Position numbers and translations under genes: made by a program
Origin: Protopterus annectens
Taxonomy: Eukaryota > Chordata > Ceratodontiformes > Protopteridae
Direction of reading: 5' to 3'
Length of the DNA: 64,000 nucleotides
NCBI RefSeq assembly: GCF_019279795.1
Contig: NC_056725.1
Span: forward strand, 1,610,744,594-1,610,808,593
Shown here: piece by piece, positions 35,371-47,554 of the stretch
Layout of the letters: each line of letters begins with the position of its first letter
Numbering within the stretch: position 1 is the stretch's first letter
Notes under the pieces: model-generated
What the model saw: the letters and a program-made list of their open reading frames with translations, nothing else
What the model was told of the DNA's origin: nothing
The model's database searches: none

Positions 35371-36140
35371 GCTCCAATGCACTGCAGTCATTTGCAATAT
35401 CAGGTGCTTCCAGATAAAGTAGCAAGTGACTGCATGGCTTAACTGGTTTGTCGCCATACCTATTTAACTTAAAGAAAGTGAATGTCGTTCTACCTGTCGA
35501 CACCACAGCTGCAGAGCTATCTGTGAAAACTGCCTTCCATTTTCTTACTTCACATGCCAATCCCAATAAGTTGCCAGATTTACAGAATCTGATACCGCAT
35601 GCCTAGTCTGAACCCAAATGCATGCCATTGCCCAGTGAATTCCTCAGAAGATGAATAAGACAATGGATACTAGACTCACCACACATGCCCATCCACCCGA
35701 GTTCAACACACTCGGATTTGTGCTTTAATCTTTCCAAAGCCAATACAGTTAAGTGTTACTTTCATATGATGGCACACAAGACTGAAAAGCATGATTTTTC
35801 CAACACCCTCACCTCTTCCCTCTCTCTCTCTCTCCATATATATGTCTCTACCACTCTAAAGGCAAACTCAACCCCCAAAACCATAGTACCATAGCCACAT
35901 GGCCTTCCCACATAACATACACATACCTATCTATATCCAAGTGTAAAAAAAAAAACACACAAAAACTGAACAGCCACCACTATTCCAGTAACCAATTATT
36001 ACCCAGATCTCCATGCAACCGCACTCATTAAAGGCCTACCTGTCCACCGGACTACCTACAGGTCACCTGGGATGCAAACATTCAAATAGCAAGTTCATGC
36101 CAAAATGTGATCCCTTACCCAGCTACACTTGCCTAAACCT
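35371..36140. other. Anonymous C/A-rich DNA
   Basis: No gene seen. Contains a short TC run near 35818-35833 and an A tract at 35947. Confidence 0.5.
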
Positions 36141-36281
36141 CTTAAGCCCCTCACCCTTACCTCATTATCTCTCAATCATTCCTCCTTCCAATTTAACCCT
36201 TTCATCCCCCCACTAATATATTTATCTGATCTCCTGAAGATGTCCCTGGACAAATTGGTTTGGTACCAAACCTCATTTGTC
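36141..36281. repeat. Unidentified repeat with terminal hairpin, copy 2
   Basis: Counterpart of 26148-26307. The hairpin is better here: perfect palindrome GGTTTGGTACCAAACC (36257-36272) framed by GACAAAT (36249-36255) and ATTTGTC (36275-36281). Followed directly by an ATT-rich microsatellite (36283-36322). Confidence 0.6.
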
Positions 36282-36282
36282 A

Positions 36283-36322
36283 TTTTATTATTATTATTAT
36301 TATGATTATCATTATTATTATC
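36283..36322. repeat. (ATT)n-like microsatellite
   Basis: Imperfect trinucleotide run of about 40 bp with G and C interruptions, at the end of the hairpin repeat. Confidence 0.85.
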
Positions 36323-36324
36323 AG

Positions 36325-37735
36325 TAATAAGCTGTTTATACCACCAAACACATAGCACATGTACATTTCTAGAAGAAAACATGTTTAGTACCATCTTCTT
36401 CCTCATCAGTTTCTACTACATTATACATGACATTTACCTGCTAAACATTACTAGGAGAAATAAGATGCTCTGAGTTCATTAATGGAAATAAGATATTCTG
36501 AGTAATAAGAAATAAGATCATCTTTGCTGTTAGTCAAGGATACTGTAAGAATTGATAGAACTGTAGAATACTCAAATAAGCTGGAAATAACTGGAAGAAA
36601 CCGGGATGAGACTGGAATGAATGTCTGCATTTATTACTTACCCAGAAATGTGCTGAACAGCTGCCAGTCTCTCCATTATGGACCGGGTCTTCTTGTAACT
36701 TTCAGAATAAAAGTCTGCATGCGCTGTAGTCTGGTTAATTATGCTTTATTATGTACAGTGGATGTAGATAACAATATCTGAATTCATTCTTAATGCCAAC
36801 AGTTTCTGCACTCATTATACTCTCCATAAATACTGTTCTCAGATCGTTTCCTCATGTGTTATGTTTATGACCATAGTTCATGAGAAGAAATGCAATTGCT
36901 GATATGAGAAAAAATGCTGTCATGTGTTTAGTATAGGGCATAATTGTTGTCAATAATAACAGTGCTGATAATTATGTCTGTAGTTTCTGCACTCATATTC
37001 TGATCCTCCTGAACAATATCATTAAAATTATGTAATGCCGAATATTTGAACTTACTTCTGCACCCACCCTCAAGTTTATGCATAAAGCTTTTGAGGACTG
37101 CACCACAATTACTTTCTGCCTAGCAGTCCAAATGAAACTAACTTAACTAACTGTGTCTTTAAGTATTTCCTAATAATACCAAAACCTCCCAAATGTCAAA
37201 ACATCTCTTTAACCTTGGTTCTCAAGTTTTGTACCATAGAAACAAAATGTGTTTGTACTCAATGTACTGCACATTTTGTTCTTATTAGTATTTTTGACTA
37301 AAGGCCATTTTAACTGATTGAAAGCCCATTCGCTGAAATTGTATGCACACTGTGAAGGCCTACTTTAATATGTCTGCATTTCTACACTTATGCAAAGAGA
37401 ATGCTGTGTTTTTGTCTAACAAAATACATTTAAATGAAACCTGATCTTACAGATACTAAAACTATTGTATTTCAGAATAGATTATATTATTTCTATTCAG
37501 GGTGGATAATAATTCAGCACATAATCACACTATACTTTTTTCTAAACTGTGATTGTATCAGAAGTAAAGAAATTGGCATACATCTTACCAGGCAAGACAA
37601 CTTTTCATCACTGGATTCATGCCATGACAAAAAGTACCTGTAACTGGAGAGTTGTAGCATAAGTGAAGGTAATTAAATTTAGCACCATATGCAAATGATA
37701 TAATGAAGATAGAATCCTACTTCTCAGAAGATTTT
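36325..37735. other. Anonymous stretch, no gene seen
   Basis: AT-rich DNA. Short frames only; a partial near-repeat of AGAAATAAGAT occurs at 36457-36512. Confidence 0.5.
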
Positions 37736-37739
37736 GTAC

Positions 37740-39750
37740 CTACTCATTGAAGGATAACACCTTGAAAGTTTTAGAAACAACTTCAAAAATGGGGCTGAAG
37801 TTTGACCTTTTACACATAGCCTTTATATGTTGACTTTTAAGACATTTCACTCGCACAGACTGGCAGGTTGCAGTATACTTTGTTTCCTTTATTTTTGGGT
37901 ATGTGACTTCTGTTCACAGTGGGTATGTAGCATTCATGCAGAATACATCTTTTCTGACTGGCTATTACTTTAGAAGTAAAATCTCTGAAATATATGACTA
38001 AATAAGCAACTTTTTACCATTGCAATCTGTCATGACCAAAGCTCTTTATACTGAGTGGAGCAATGCCATTCACTCAAATTTAACATTTTTACTTACTGAA
38101 AAATCTAGAAGTGGAGTGGCAGTCTGTAAGCTACCGAAGTTATGGATCTGCCTAAGGATAATTACCTGAATGATTTACTAACAGCTCTGAGAGGGTGTCT
38201 GTCATATTTCTTTTTACAAAAGGATATAAAATGTGCATTTCTTTTGGACAGTCTGGAATGTTATTTTATGCTAAGTTTTCATTATGCATGGAAATATGAG
38301 TGATATATTTTATGTATTTATAAATAAATAAAATAAATAAATACATAAAATATATGACTACATTTCAGGGTAAAATAACAGGCATCATGCCTCAATTATA
38401 TCTTTCCAGACTTGACATTTTTCAGATTAAAATGTATATATTTTGGAAGACAAAAAAGTTTTCATCATTGAAAATATCCCATGTCCCAAACAATCTCTGC
38501 TGCAGTAGGAGTAGAGCATATTAGGGTCAAGAGCTTTGAAATCCTTAGAGAAATACTGGGAGTTCTAGGTGTGGGTTTATATTTGTGTAAACTGTTATAA
38601 TTAGCTGAAAGTTTTAAAAGGAACTCCCAAAGAAGGACTGAAATATGACCTTTTATATTTAAGTACCAAATATACTATTTATAGGCATTTTACTGCTAAA
38701 GTCTGTCATGATACATTATACTAGTTTTCTGTTCCCTACAAATGTGATATATAAGTTCCATCTATTAGGAGAAAACAATGTTATGTCCAATAGAAGTATG
38801 GCAGTCTTTCATACAAATAAAAGGAAATCTCAAAGACAGACTGGCATATGACTTTTAATGTATAAATACAAAATGTAGAGTTATGGAGACATTTCTTTGT
38901 TATAGTCTGGTATGTTGCATTATAATTGTTTTTTTTTTTTAATTTGGATAGGTGTTTGAAATATATTTTTCTAAGTATCAACATATCATATGAAAAATCA
39001 TATATATTGTATGAGATAAGACAACTTAATTCACTCAAGCCTTAACATCTCTAAAAATCTCTCTATGTGGAGGTAGAGTGTGGCATGGTCAAATACAGCA
39101 GTGATCTGCATTGTAATCCATTATGTTAGAGTGACATTCTTAGATGCATCATACAATTTATTTTCTAATGATAATGACTCTTAAGAACTCTATAAGAGTA
39201 ACTGGCATATAACCTTTTATGTGTACATACCAAGTGAAGGCTTTTATAAGCAGTTCATTTTTACAGTCCTGAATGTTATATTTGACTTGTTTTCTTTTAA
39301 GTGTAAAAAGATAATCACTGTGTATTGCAAGACATTTTTTAGGGTTACTGAATGTGGTTTTATGAGCAACCATTCTGTATGTTTGGAAATTTCAATATTT
39401 ACCTGCACAGAGTTTACATGAATCAATTTAGTGAGTCCTGATGGCTTACAGCTTTAGGGAATATTACCACATTTTGCAAAATGGTATGTCCTATGTATGC
39501 AGTTCTATTAAGGATGTAGTCCTGAAGTCACTAAAGATAGAATTACTTATAGGTATAGTTTGTATGCAGTTGTCAAAGGATTACTTTATTTCTTTTTATT
39601 ATCAACTCTGAAATGGGGCTGAAATGCGGCCTTATGCTCTTTAAACTCGTACGTATCATATGTAAGGTTGAACAAATAATTTCTTGTCAGCGCGTTATCT
39701 TTGCTTCCTTTAGGGTTGAGTACATGACTTTTTAAAAGTGAAGAATGTAC
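37740..39750. repeat. Decayed, irregular tandem array of unknown family
   Basis: Related blocks recur in the same order on the plus strand. A block like RACATTTCNTTTNNACAGTC followed by TGGNATGTTNNATTATA starts at about 37849, 38239, 38688, 38890 and 39250. Before it comes a block like GGCTGAAATATGACCTTTTA at about 37793, 38634, 38840, 39196 and 39614. A third block, CATTCACTCAAATTTAACAT then GTGGAGTGGCAGTCTG, recurs near 38070 and 39015. Spacing ranges from about 200 to 450 bp, so units have suffered deletions. No coding sense. I do not recognise the family. Confidence 0.5.
38303..38355. other. Perfect AT-rich inverted repeat
   Basis: Arms of 19 bp (38303-38321 and 38337-38355) are exact reverse complements, with a 15-nt loop of AAAT units. 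Lies within the decayed tandem array. Could form a hairpin or cruciform; a function is not implied. Confidence 0.85.
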
Positions 39751-39759
39751 TACATATTC

Positions 39760-41385
39760 AGACTGTATAATTACCAAGTTGTAATTACATCAGAAGTAAA
39801 AAAAAAAAGTCATATATGTTTTCCTAAGGTACTCATTTTGTTTAACAGGTTAGAGCACAGATCACAAGTGACCAATGTCAGGCTCAACCCAGGAGTACAA
39901 GAAAAATCAGAATTACATTTAGTGAAAGATACCAACTGTATAATGAAAGCACACAATTATCATATACTATTTTCGGGTAATAAAATATAAACAGTATACA
40001 CAGTTGGAATATGAACAATTTGCAATAACTTATGAAAAAAACACATCTGGAAAGTGAAGATAATTACAACTGAGTGTTTTCTAAGTGGAAAAAATAAGAG
40101 AGTTGAATGGAGTGAATAATGTTATTCATAGTTAGTGAGTATTTGGAAGGAGAAGTTCTGTTAAGCAAACATGTATGTGAGTGAGAACTGTGGATTGGTG
40201 CAACTGAGCATAACATATGAAGTCAATAAGAGTATCACAAATAGGTGAAACAGAAAGAGTGATGCAGCTCAGGTTAAGTGCATGTCTGGCGGGGTGCAGT
40301 GTGAGACCAGACTGGTTATAGTTTCTGAGGCTATAAGAAGAAGGCTGTCTACTTTCTGCACTAATGTGTTTAGGGAAATGTTGTTGGGTCAAATTCTGAA
40401 GTGAGATGCAATAAATTCCTATGGGTAGAATGAGCACATTTTTATTTTTATATTTTTTTATTTTTATTATTTTTTTGCATTACATTATATTATGTACATT
40501 TTTGCTGCTTAATAATATATGTTGTTTCAATAATACATTTTTAATTATGTAATCACTAATATGGCTGCTTGAATTGCTCTGCTTTTTGTTTGTTTTATTT
40601 TCCACCTAGTTTATAAGTATGTTTATTTCTGGTAGCCCATTAAAAATTTTTGTCCTGGCTGGTTTGACCTTTGTATCTGTTTAGTCATGTGACATACGCA
40701 TCTATTTAAAGAAGCCATTTTTATTTAAATAGTTTAGGTTTTGACAAAGTCTTATTGCATTAATGGGATGAAAGCTATTGACCTAATGTTTTTATTTGGA
40801 GAAATAATTTATGTGATGCCATTTGTTTTTCTGGAAACACTGAATACTATGTGTGTCTTTGTGGTGGTTCTTAGTTTTTTTTTTGGCATCACAGTCACAT
40901 ACTCTGGGTTTTTGGATTTGAACTAGATAAACTTGCAAACATCCACAGTTTTGTCTTTTCTTCAATCATTTTCTTTTTTCTTTGTGATAAAGATTTTTTT
41001 TTCTATTTCCATATCTCTATAATCCTGTCTGTTAATCAACTTCTAGTATTATTATTCAAATCATTAGCTTCTTAATCTTTATATAACCATTTATATTATA
41101 GAGATTACAGAGTTGTATCATTAATGCACTCATCATCAAATAACCACATCTGTTTCTGAGCATATTTCTCTGTCTTCTAACATTCAGCCCTTGTCTAATG
41201 ATTTTCATGTCTCTTGTCCTTCTTCAGCACAACCTCTGACATATGTCCTTCTGTCAAATCTGTGTGCTTACCTTCACTAAAGAAAGCATTGTTTCAGCCT
41301 GTCATTAACTGTTGTTATTGCATACAATTTATGCTTGTGCTATATACATCCGTTTCTTAAGTTCAGTCTCATTTCTCCACTGACT
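39760..41385. other. Anonymous AT-rich stretch
   Basis: No gene, repeat structure or exon seen. T-rich from about 40440 to 41000. Confidence 0.5.
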
Positions 41386-41389
41386 GTCC

Positions 41390-41640
41390 TAGAATCACAG
41401 GTTCATGGTATAAACAAGTTAATTTGACCAGAGGTCATGTGCATCTTGCCAGTAGACTTTCATAGGAGGGTACCCCTCATGTTGTCCAAGCTCTGTTTGA
41501 AGGATGACAGGCAACTGTATTGCATGACTTTTGCGGGGGCCTATTCAAGAGCATAGGGATGTGCTGGTCGATGAACCTGTCCCTCCATCTGGTTTTATTT
41601 ATTTCTTCATTAGGATAAGCACTCTTGTTCTAGTATTAAC
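41390..41640 (-). mobile_element. Diverged CR1-like 3' end (copy 6)
   Basis: An octamer-like CACAGGTTCATGG near 41397 is followed by a decayed 3'UTR and by GATGAACCTGTCCCTCCATC, which aligns with GTTATGAATCTGTCCCTCCA at the same distance in copy 4. Similarity fades at about 41640. The most diverged CR1 copy here, perhaps another subfamily. Confidence 0.5.
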
Positions 41641-41644
41641 AGCA

Positions 41645-42945
41645 TCGTTTGACTTACTGAGGAAAAAGCAGGTTAACAGGATTCCTGTGAACACAATGAA
41701 CATGACATAAATACTCCCCCTTAAAATACTTTCAAACAATGAGTACAGGAATGAAAATTACAGTCTGTTAGTACTTTTGTTTTATACGAATTACATGTTT
41801 CTATCCTAAATTTGATAATGACATTTATTAGCACAACAATGATTATGTGCACTACAGTTTAACATGATTTTATAACGTTTTATAATAAAACATTTTACAT
41901 AGTAGAGCCAAGTTCTTATTTGCAAAAGTTACTTTTCTCACTGATCAAGGAAAAGCACAGAACCTGAATTATTTTCCTTGATCTGACTTATTGCATTTAA
42001 CTAAAAAGGACAATGAAATTTGTGGTTTTGCATGGTGGTAAGTGTGAAAGAATCATTAATTCTACTTTTCCCTCTATTTTTAATTTGGTATGCTTACACA
42101 TTTGTATGCACAGTTTTCAAACTGCATTTTCCTTTCAATTAATTTTTATAATTGATGTCAGGCTGCCATTAATGCCTGCTTCTTGATGAATTGGCTCTTG
42201 TCAAGGTTGCCATACAAGACATGGACTAAACCCAAGGAAAGCTTTAATGTGCTTAATGTACTAAGTTGAAAGTCTAGCATTATTTTTTTAACAAAATAAT
42301 AAATGTGTCTTTGTGTAGGGCATGGATTAATAAAGGGTATGTCCTAAGCTATGTGCATTTATAAACTAGTTCTGCAGGTAGTCAGCATACTCTAAAATAC
42401 ATGTTTTTACTGATTGTGTATGCATGGTGTCAGACTGTCTTTTTCTTTGTTTAAATATTATAAATGCATTTTTTTAGGTTAGATAATTTTAAGGAGCTTT
42501 TTTTTTTTCAAAAATACAAATTATAAAGTAAATCTAAGTTTCTGAAATTCGCTTATGTCTATACAACAGCAGAAAAAATGTTGCACATCTTCACTATGAA
42601 AAATAGAATAGATGTTTCAAAAGCCATTTTTTTACAGCAAATTATTGGTTTCTTTGGGAACTATCATAGCACTAGTCACATTTATATTTTGTTTATTTTT
42701 CCAGTACCAGTTTAGAAAACTTTGATTGAAGCCTTCAGCTGATTTTTTTTTTAATTTGGCAGTAACTAGTCACGGGCAGATGTGAAATAATGAATGGGAA
42801 GATATAGGTGAAAGCCCAAAGTAAGATGAAAAAGGTGTTGGTGTGAATAACCTGAGATGACTTTAACATATGTTGAAAAAGTCCACACATAGTACTGAAA
42901 CACATCCATTTCCATATATCAGTATACTACACATGTCAGGACTTT
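41645..42945. other. Anonymous AT-rich stretch
   Basis: No gene or repeat structure recognised. Confidence 0.5.
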
Positions 42946-42947
42946 TA

Positions 42948-43252
42948 CTTCTTCTTCTGGCTTTTCTCAGTTAGGGATCCCTACAACAGATCACTTGTCT
43001 GCTCATGACTGGCAGTGGAATTTTACAGTGTCAAGTTGCCAGCACAGCACCCAACCTTCCACAGAAGGCACACACATGCAAGCACTCACACCTAGGGCCA
43101 ATTTAGAGTGTCCAGTTCACCGGAGCACCCAGAGAAAACCCACACAACCACAGGGAGGACATGCAGACTCCACACAGAAAGCACCCCAGCTAATGATCGA
43201 ACCGGAGAACCTTTTGCTGTGATGTGGCAACTCTAACCACTGCACCACCACT
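42948..43252 (-). mobile_element. tRNA-headed SINE with RTE-type tail (tail A)
   Basis: In minus sense the head contains a perfect A-box TGGTGCAGTGG (43247-43237) and the B-box-like GGTTCGATCAT. The common SINE body and an A-tail segment follow (ACTCTAAATTGGCCCTAGG, CCACTGCCAGTCATGAG). The last 45 bp (GTGATCTG, GGATCCCTAA, GCCAGAAGAAGAAG) align with the RTE 3' end at 18690-18740. Pol III transcription and RTE-driven insertion are inferred from this structure. Confidence 0.8.
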
Positions 43253-43530
43253 TTCTAATTGTTATTAAATCTGTTTAAAATCGGGCAACTTAAATAGTGC
43301 TAGGCCTTTGCACGTACTACAGACTGTCTTATTTTCTTCAGTGTCCTAGATGCCTATGATGTCATTGTCATGTTCTTTATGTAAAAAAAATATACATTGA
43401 GAGCTAAAAATACGTATTTGTATTTTCACTTCCTGTTTCTGTTTTTGCTTCATTATTGTTGTTAACCATACTAATTAGCCTTGCTACGAAGATAATTCTG
43501 TACAGCTTAGACAATGAAAAACAATGAGCC

Positions 43531-43785
43531 AGATTCCAAAAGAACTGCTATCAGTATAAGTGACTTATTCTGGTATAAGCTTGTCCTGATTCTGAAAGAC
43601 TTGCTGCCTGTGTAACTGACTTACTTTGGTGGAAGGCCTAGCTGTGAATAGGATTACACTAGAGGCAAGATTCCAAAAGACTCGCTCTCAGTGTAAGTAA
43701 CTTTACTCCAGTGTAATACTCTAAAGTTGTTGTTGTTGTGTCTTTCGTCTTTAGACTGAGAGTGAGTTTTATGGAATCGGGCCCA
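43531..43785. repeat. MITE-like block of direct and inverted 45-bp motifs
   Basis: A motif like GATTCCAAAAGACTYGCTCT then CAGTGTAAGTGACTT occurs three times directly (43532, 43589, 43669) and once inverted (43751-43780, ending GGAATCGGGCCC). The third and inverted copies form arms of about 30 bp around a (GTT)n-containing loop. No coding capacity. I do not recognise the family. Confidence 0.6.
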
Positions 43786-44084
43786 ATAAGTTACACAGCT
43801 ACTCTAATTTAGCACCTCAAATTCTACACTCATGATTATAGCACTTGTAGGTAGATTACATGGAATACAAAACACTGACAAGATAAATATATTCTCAAGT
43901 TAATCTTGTATTTTAAGCAAACAAACAGCAGCTATATGGATCTGATGAAAATGTACATCTGGAATACTTCCAACATTTAGAAAAAAAAGTGAAATAATCA
44001 CTCTTATCATGAGAGTACTCTCTGACAAACATTTGCTCAATTAACTGATATTGAATGTCCCATTCATTTTTTGTGTGTGTATAT

Positions 44085-44138
<54 letters not shown>

Positions 44139-44141
44139 ATA

Positions 44142-44190
<49 letters not shown>
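44085..44190. repeat. (AT)n microsatellite
   Basis: About 105 bp of AT repeats with G interruptions. Confidence 0.95.
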
Positions 44191-44193
<3 letters not shown>

Positions 44194-44279
44194 CAGATAT
44201 GTGCTGGGAACCAAACAATGGGAACTAGATGATTGCCACTGTTGAAGTGACACCCTTGTGTGCAAAAATGTTTGTGGAT

Positions 44280-44420
<141 letters not shown>

Positions 44421-44589
44421 CACACCACACATACAGATACTCACAGACAAATACACACACACATACACACTATACAGAGGAGGAAAACAGTCTTAAAAAT
44501 ACAGTTAAGACTGTCACTCTTTCCATATGACTGCAAAACTTCAGACTTGGTATGTATGGCATGTAAATGTATATGTGTATGTGTGTATG

Positions 44590-44835
44590 AATGGTGCAGT
44601 GGTGCAGGTGTAGCATTGTTGCCTCACAGCAAGAGGTTCTCTGGTTTCATTTTCAGCTGGAGTGCCTTCTGTGCGGAATTTGCGTGTCCTCCCTGCGTTC
44701 ATGTGGGTTTTCCACTGGGTGCACTGGTTTCCCCCTATATTACAAGGACATGCATCTGGAGTGTTAATCCCTGGGCCTCTGCTGAAAACTGGCTTGTTCC
44801 AAGTCAGACTTTCCCGGTTAACAAATGTTAAATAA

Positions 44836-44838
<3 letters not shown>
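44590..44838 (+). mobile_element. tRNA-headed SINE, tail type B
   Basis: The A-box-like TGGTGCAGTGG (44591-44601) is duplicated imperfectly, followed by CCTCACAGCAAGAGGTTCTC and the common body (TTGCGTGTCCTCCCTGCG, ATGTGGGTTTTCC). The tail CTGGAGTGTTAATC, then GTTCCAAGTCAG and TTAACAAATGTTAAATAAAT, matches the SINE at 1067-1333. It runs directly into an (AT)n tract. Confidence 0.75.
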
Positions 44839-44885
<47 letters not shown>

Positions 44886-44891
44886 GTATGT

Positions 44892-45204
44892 ATGGGTCCC
44901 TCTCAGGTTTTTGAAGTTTCATATCATTGAAAGTTATATGATCAGGACCATATCATCAAAGTTTTGAAAATTTAAACATTTTGAAAGGAGATTGCAGTAG
45001 AGCATGGCATGGGAAATTTACCCTTTTCTGTAATGTAGCGTCATCTCGGAGTTGGTATATTTAAGTAGCAGGGGGTGTTGGGGACGTTAAAAATAGATTT
45101 TTTTTTTATTTTTTTAATGTTTGAAGTTCCAAAACTTCAATCATATGGTCTTGGCCATATGAGGTTCGAAGTTTCAGAACTTCAATAATCTGACATAGAG
45201 CCAT

Positions 45205-45206
<2 letters not shown>
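44892..45206. mobile_element. Palindromic MITE-like element, copy 1
   Basis: Imperfect terminal inverted repeats (TATGGGTCCCTCTCAG at the left, complement of the right end) with several internal palindromes, including CATATGGTCTTGGCCATATG (45142-45161). Shares order and sequence with 58344-58661, for example CGGAGTTGGTATATTTAAGT. Both copies sit between AT microsatellites, so the target was probably TA. No ORF. Confidence 0.65.

Positions 45207-45207
<1 letters not shown>

Positions 45208-45264
<57 letters not shown>
45208..45264. repeat. (AT)n microsatellite
   Basis: Perfect AT run of about 56 bp on the right side of the palindromic MITE, followed by a GA/TA-rich tail. Confidence 0.95.
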
Positions 45265-45268
<4 letters not shown>

Positions 45269-45269
45269 A

Positions 45270-45980
45270 GAGATAGAGAGATAAATAGATAAATATATGT
45301 GTATATATAAATTAATATAAAGAAGCTCTAAAAAAACACTCCTAGCACTCGAACTATATAATTATTCTTCTTTAATTCAGCAAATCAGCAATAGCAGACC
45401 ATGGTTTTGCCTCCAAAAAATCTTTTTCAGTGTTCTACACTGTCTATAGACACATGCACAGTGACATAGGACTTCAGTTTTAGTATGCTGCAGAGTTAAT
45501 TGTAGGTATCCACAAGCATGCAAGGGGCTATCAGGTGTCAACAGGTAGACAGGTAGAAAATGCATTTAGATGAGAAAGTTTAAACAAGTGGCACTGGTTT
45601 AGAAGGTTTCAGACTGCCAAGAAAATGCCTAATGCAGTCCTACACATATGAATGGACATAAACTGACACAAAATGGTATGTGCCAAAAGTGAAACTATGT
45701 ATGAGCATGCTTCACATGCACATAAATGTATAAATGGTTACATATTTTTTTCTACTGTACCCATCTCCATACAGGATTCAGTGATGGTTATGGCTTAGAG
45801 CTACTGGTCCACAGCTTATCAAAATGTTTTAAGCACGTGTATTTACTCTGATGGTGTCCTAATATGCATAACATGTTAAGCCTTTTATAATGCTGGTGTA
45901 AGGGAAAGTAGGACACATAGAAGAAGGGGAGAGAGCAGACAATGAAGACACAGAAGGAATACATTAACAGGGTTGTCTTG
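45270..45980. other. Anonymous stretch, no gene seen
   Basis: No repeat or coding signal recognised. Short frames only. Confidence 0.5.
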
Positions 45981-45982
45981 GT

Positions 45983-46312
45983 GTGTAGGTTCATAGGTTC
46001 ATAGGTGTGAACTAGGCTAATGACGCTGCAGCCTTTACAAGCCTAGCCCATAGGATTACCCTGGCATCGTGCCACCCGACCTTCGTTCCCAGTGCCTCTG
46101 TCGAGTACTGCCACTGGAGTGATCCCCGGGGTGAATTTTCTATTTCCCATTCACTGATCAAGATTTCTCTTGAAGAGGGCGAGTGAGGTGGTCCACTTGA
46201 TATGTATGGGAAGTCTCTTCCATAGCATGGGCAGTCTCTGGGTTATGAACTTGTCCCTCCAGCATGCTCTGTTGGGGATTTCTTTAGATGTGGTGGAGAT
46301 GAAAGAGGATGG
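45983..46312 (-). mobile_element. CR1 3' end, 5'-truncated (copy 7)
   Basis: Two octamer units, ACTAGGCTAATGACGC and AAGCCTAGCCC, then the 3'UTR and the last ORF2 codons (minus sense: CWRDKFITQRLPMLWKRLP), which retain the Gln that is a stop in copy 4. Breaks at about 46312 into an AT/T-rich microsatellite. Confidence 0.85.
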
Positions 46313-46315
46313 GTA

Positions 46316-46357
<42 letters not shown>

Positions 46358-46368
46358 GTCTTGGGAAA

Positions 46369-46421
<53 letters not shown>

Positions 46422-46425
46422 TTTG
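46316..46425. repeat. Two (AT)n tracts with T-rich spacer
   Basis: (AT) runs at 46316-46342 and 46372-46413 with T tracts. They lie exactly at the truncation point of the CR1 copy. Confidence 0.9.
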
Positions 46426-46429
46426 ACAC

Positions 46430-47125
46430 AGAATAAAAAGACAAACAGGATTGGGCTAACACGCGGTGGGGGGCGGACACGACAAACAGATGGCAGACTG
46501 ACACAACGGGGATGGTGAGAAAAATCTTGTGATCAGCATCATTACACTCTAGAGCTTCAATTTTCTGTTTACCTGATGGACCTGGGTAGTGTGACCCCAA
46601 CGCTGAGGGTTTTGTGGCCTCCTGTCACTCAGAGGTTGGAACTAATGGAATATTTATTCATGAACCCACTGGAGAACACATTCATCTGGGTGACATCACC
46701 TATCCATTACCCTTTCTCCCACAACCTTCACTGGGTTCTGAAGCCCAGCATGCTGGTCTGCCAAGCTGACAAATGCTGGGGCAACCACAAGGGTGGAGCC
46801 ACCACTACCACCATGTGAAGTGGTCACTGGGTGTGCAGAGGGTGGTGGAGATCTCTCTTGCACCTGTAATAGCTGCAGTTTTGGTGCCTCAATTGCTTCT
46901 GGGCATGCAGAAAACAGAATAAAGAAAGGAAAGAAAGAAACAGGATGACAGACAGAGTGAGAGAGAGAGAGAGAGAAGGATGGAGACAACAAAATAACTC
47001 ATACATGTTAAATGGCAAATGCCTTTATTTCAATCAGACAAATATCAGAGCAGTAACATTTGATTTCAGGAATATTAAATTGTTCTAAGCAAATATATTA
47101 CAGTTAATAAGTGCATAAGTATATA
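46430..47125. other. Anonymous stretch, no gene seen
   Basis: Relatively GC-rich between 46440 and 46900 with several open frames on both strands, then GA-rich low complexity (46918-46982). No recognisable domain; perhaps an unrecognised transposon body. Confidence 0.4.
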
Positions 47126-47130
47126 GTAAC

Positions 47131-47385
47131 AGGTTCTGGTTCAAGTTCAGGTCAGTTTTCACTTCAAAATTATTCATGTTTGTAATCCTGCATTTACTTT
47201 ACCATAACTGAATAACTATATGAATTCATATAATGCATTTCCATAATACTCTGTAAATAGAGTGTAATAATAAATTGTGACAACTATTGGTTCAGATCAG
47301 TTCTATTCACACTGAAAAGGAATTCATGTGTGTAATGCTGCATTCATTATATGAACTCCTATAATAAAATTCCATAAACCTCACT
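47131..47385. repeat. Diverged tandem duplication
   Basis: 47140-47252 and 47288-47385 share GGTTCARRTCAGTT, TTCATGTKTGTAATSCTGCA and CATAATACTCTG/CATAAACCTCACTG. Unit length is about 150 bp. Unknown origin. Confidence 0.5.
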
Positions 47386-47554
47386 GACTCTGTATTTACT
47401 GACAACGTACTATTGCTATCAGTATGGTAGCTAGAACATTTGCTGTCCTTAAATAATTACTTTGTCTCATTCTCATGTTGTTTTCATTCTCATTTTTGTT
47501 TCCTTCTTCATGTTAAACCATATGCACAGTGTCAAGTGACCAGCCACTACACGC

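Noticed and set aside
46430-46990. A host exon cluster in a GC-richer island
   Set aside because: Open frames exist on both strands but I found no protein motif and no consistent splice signals.
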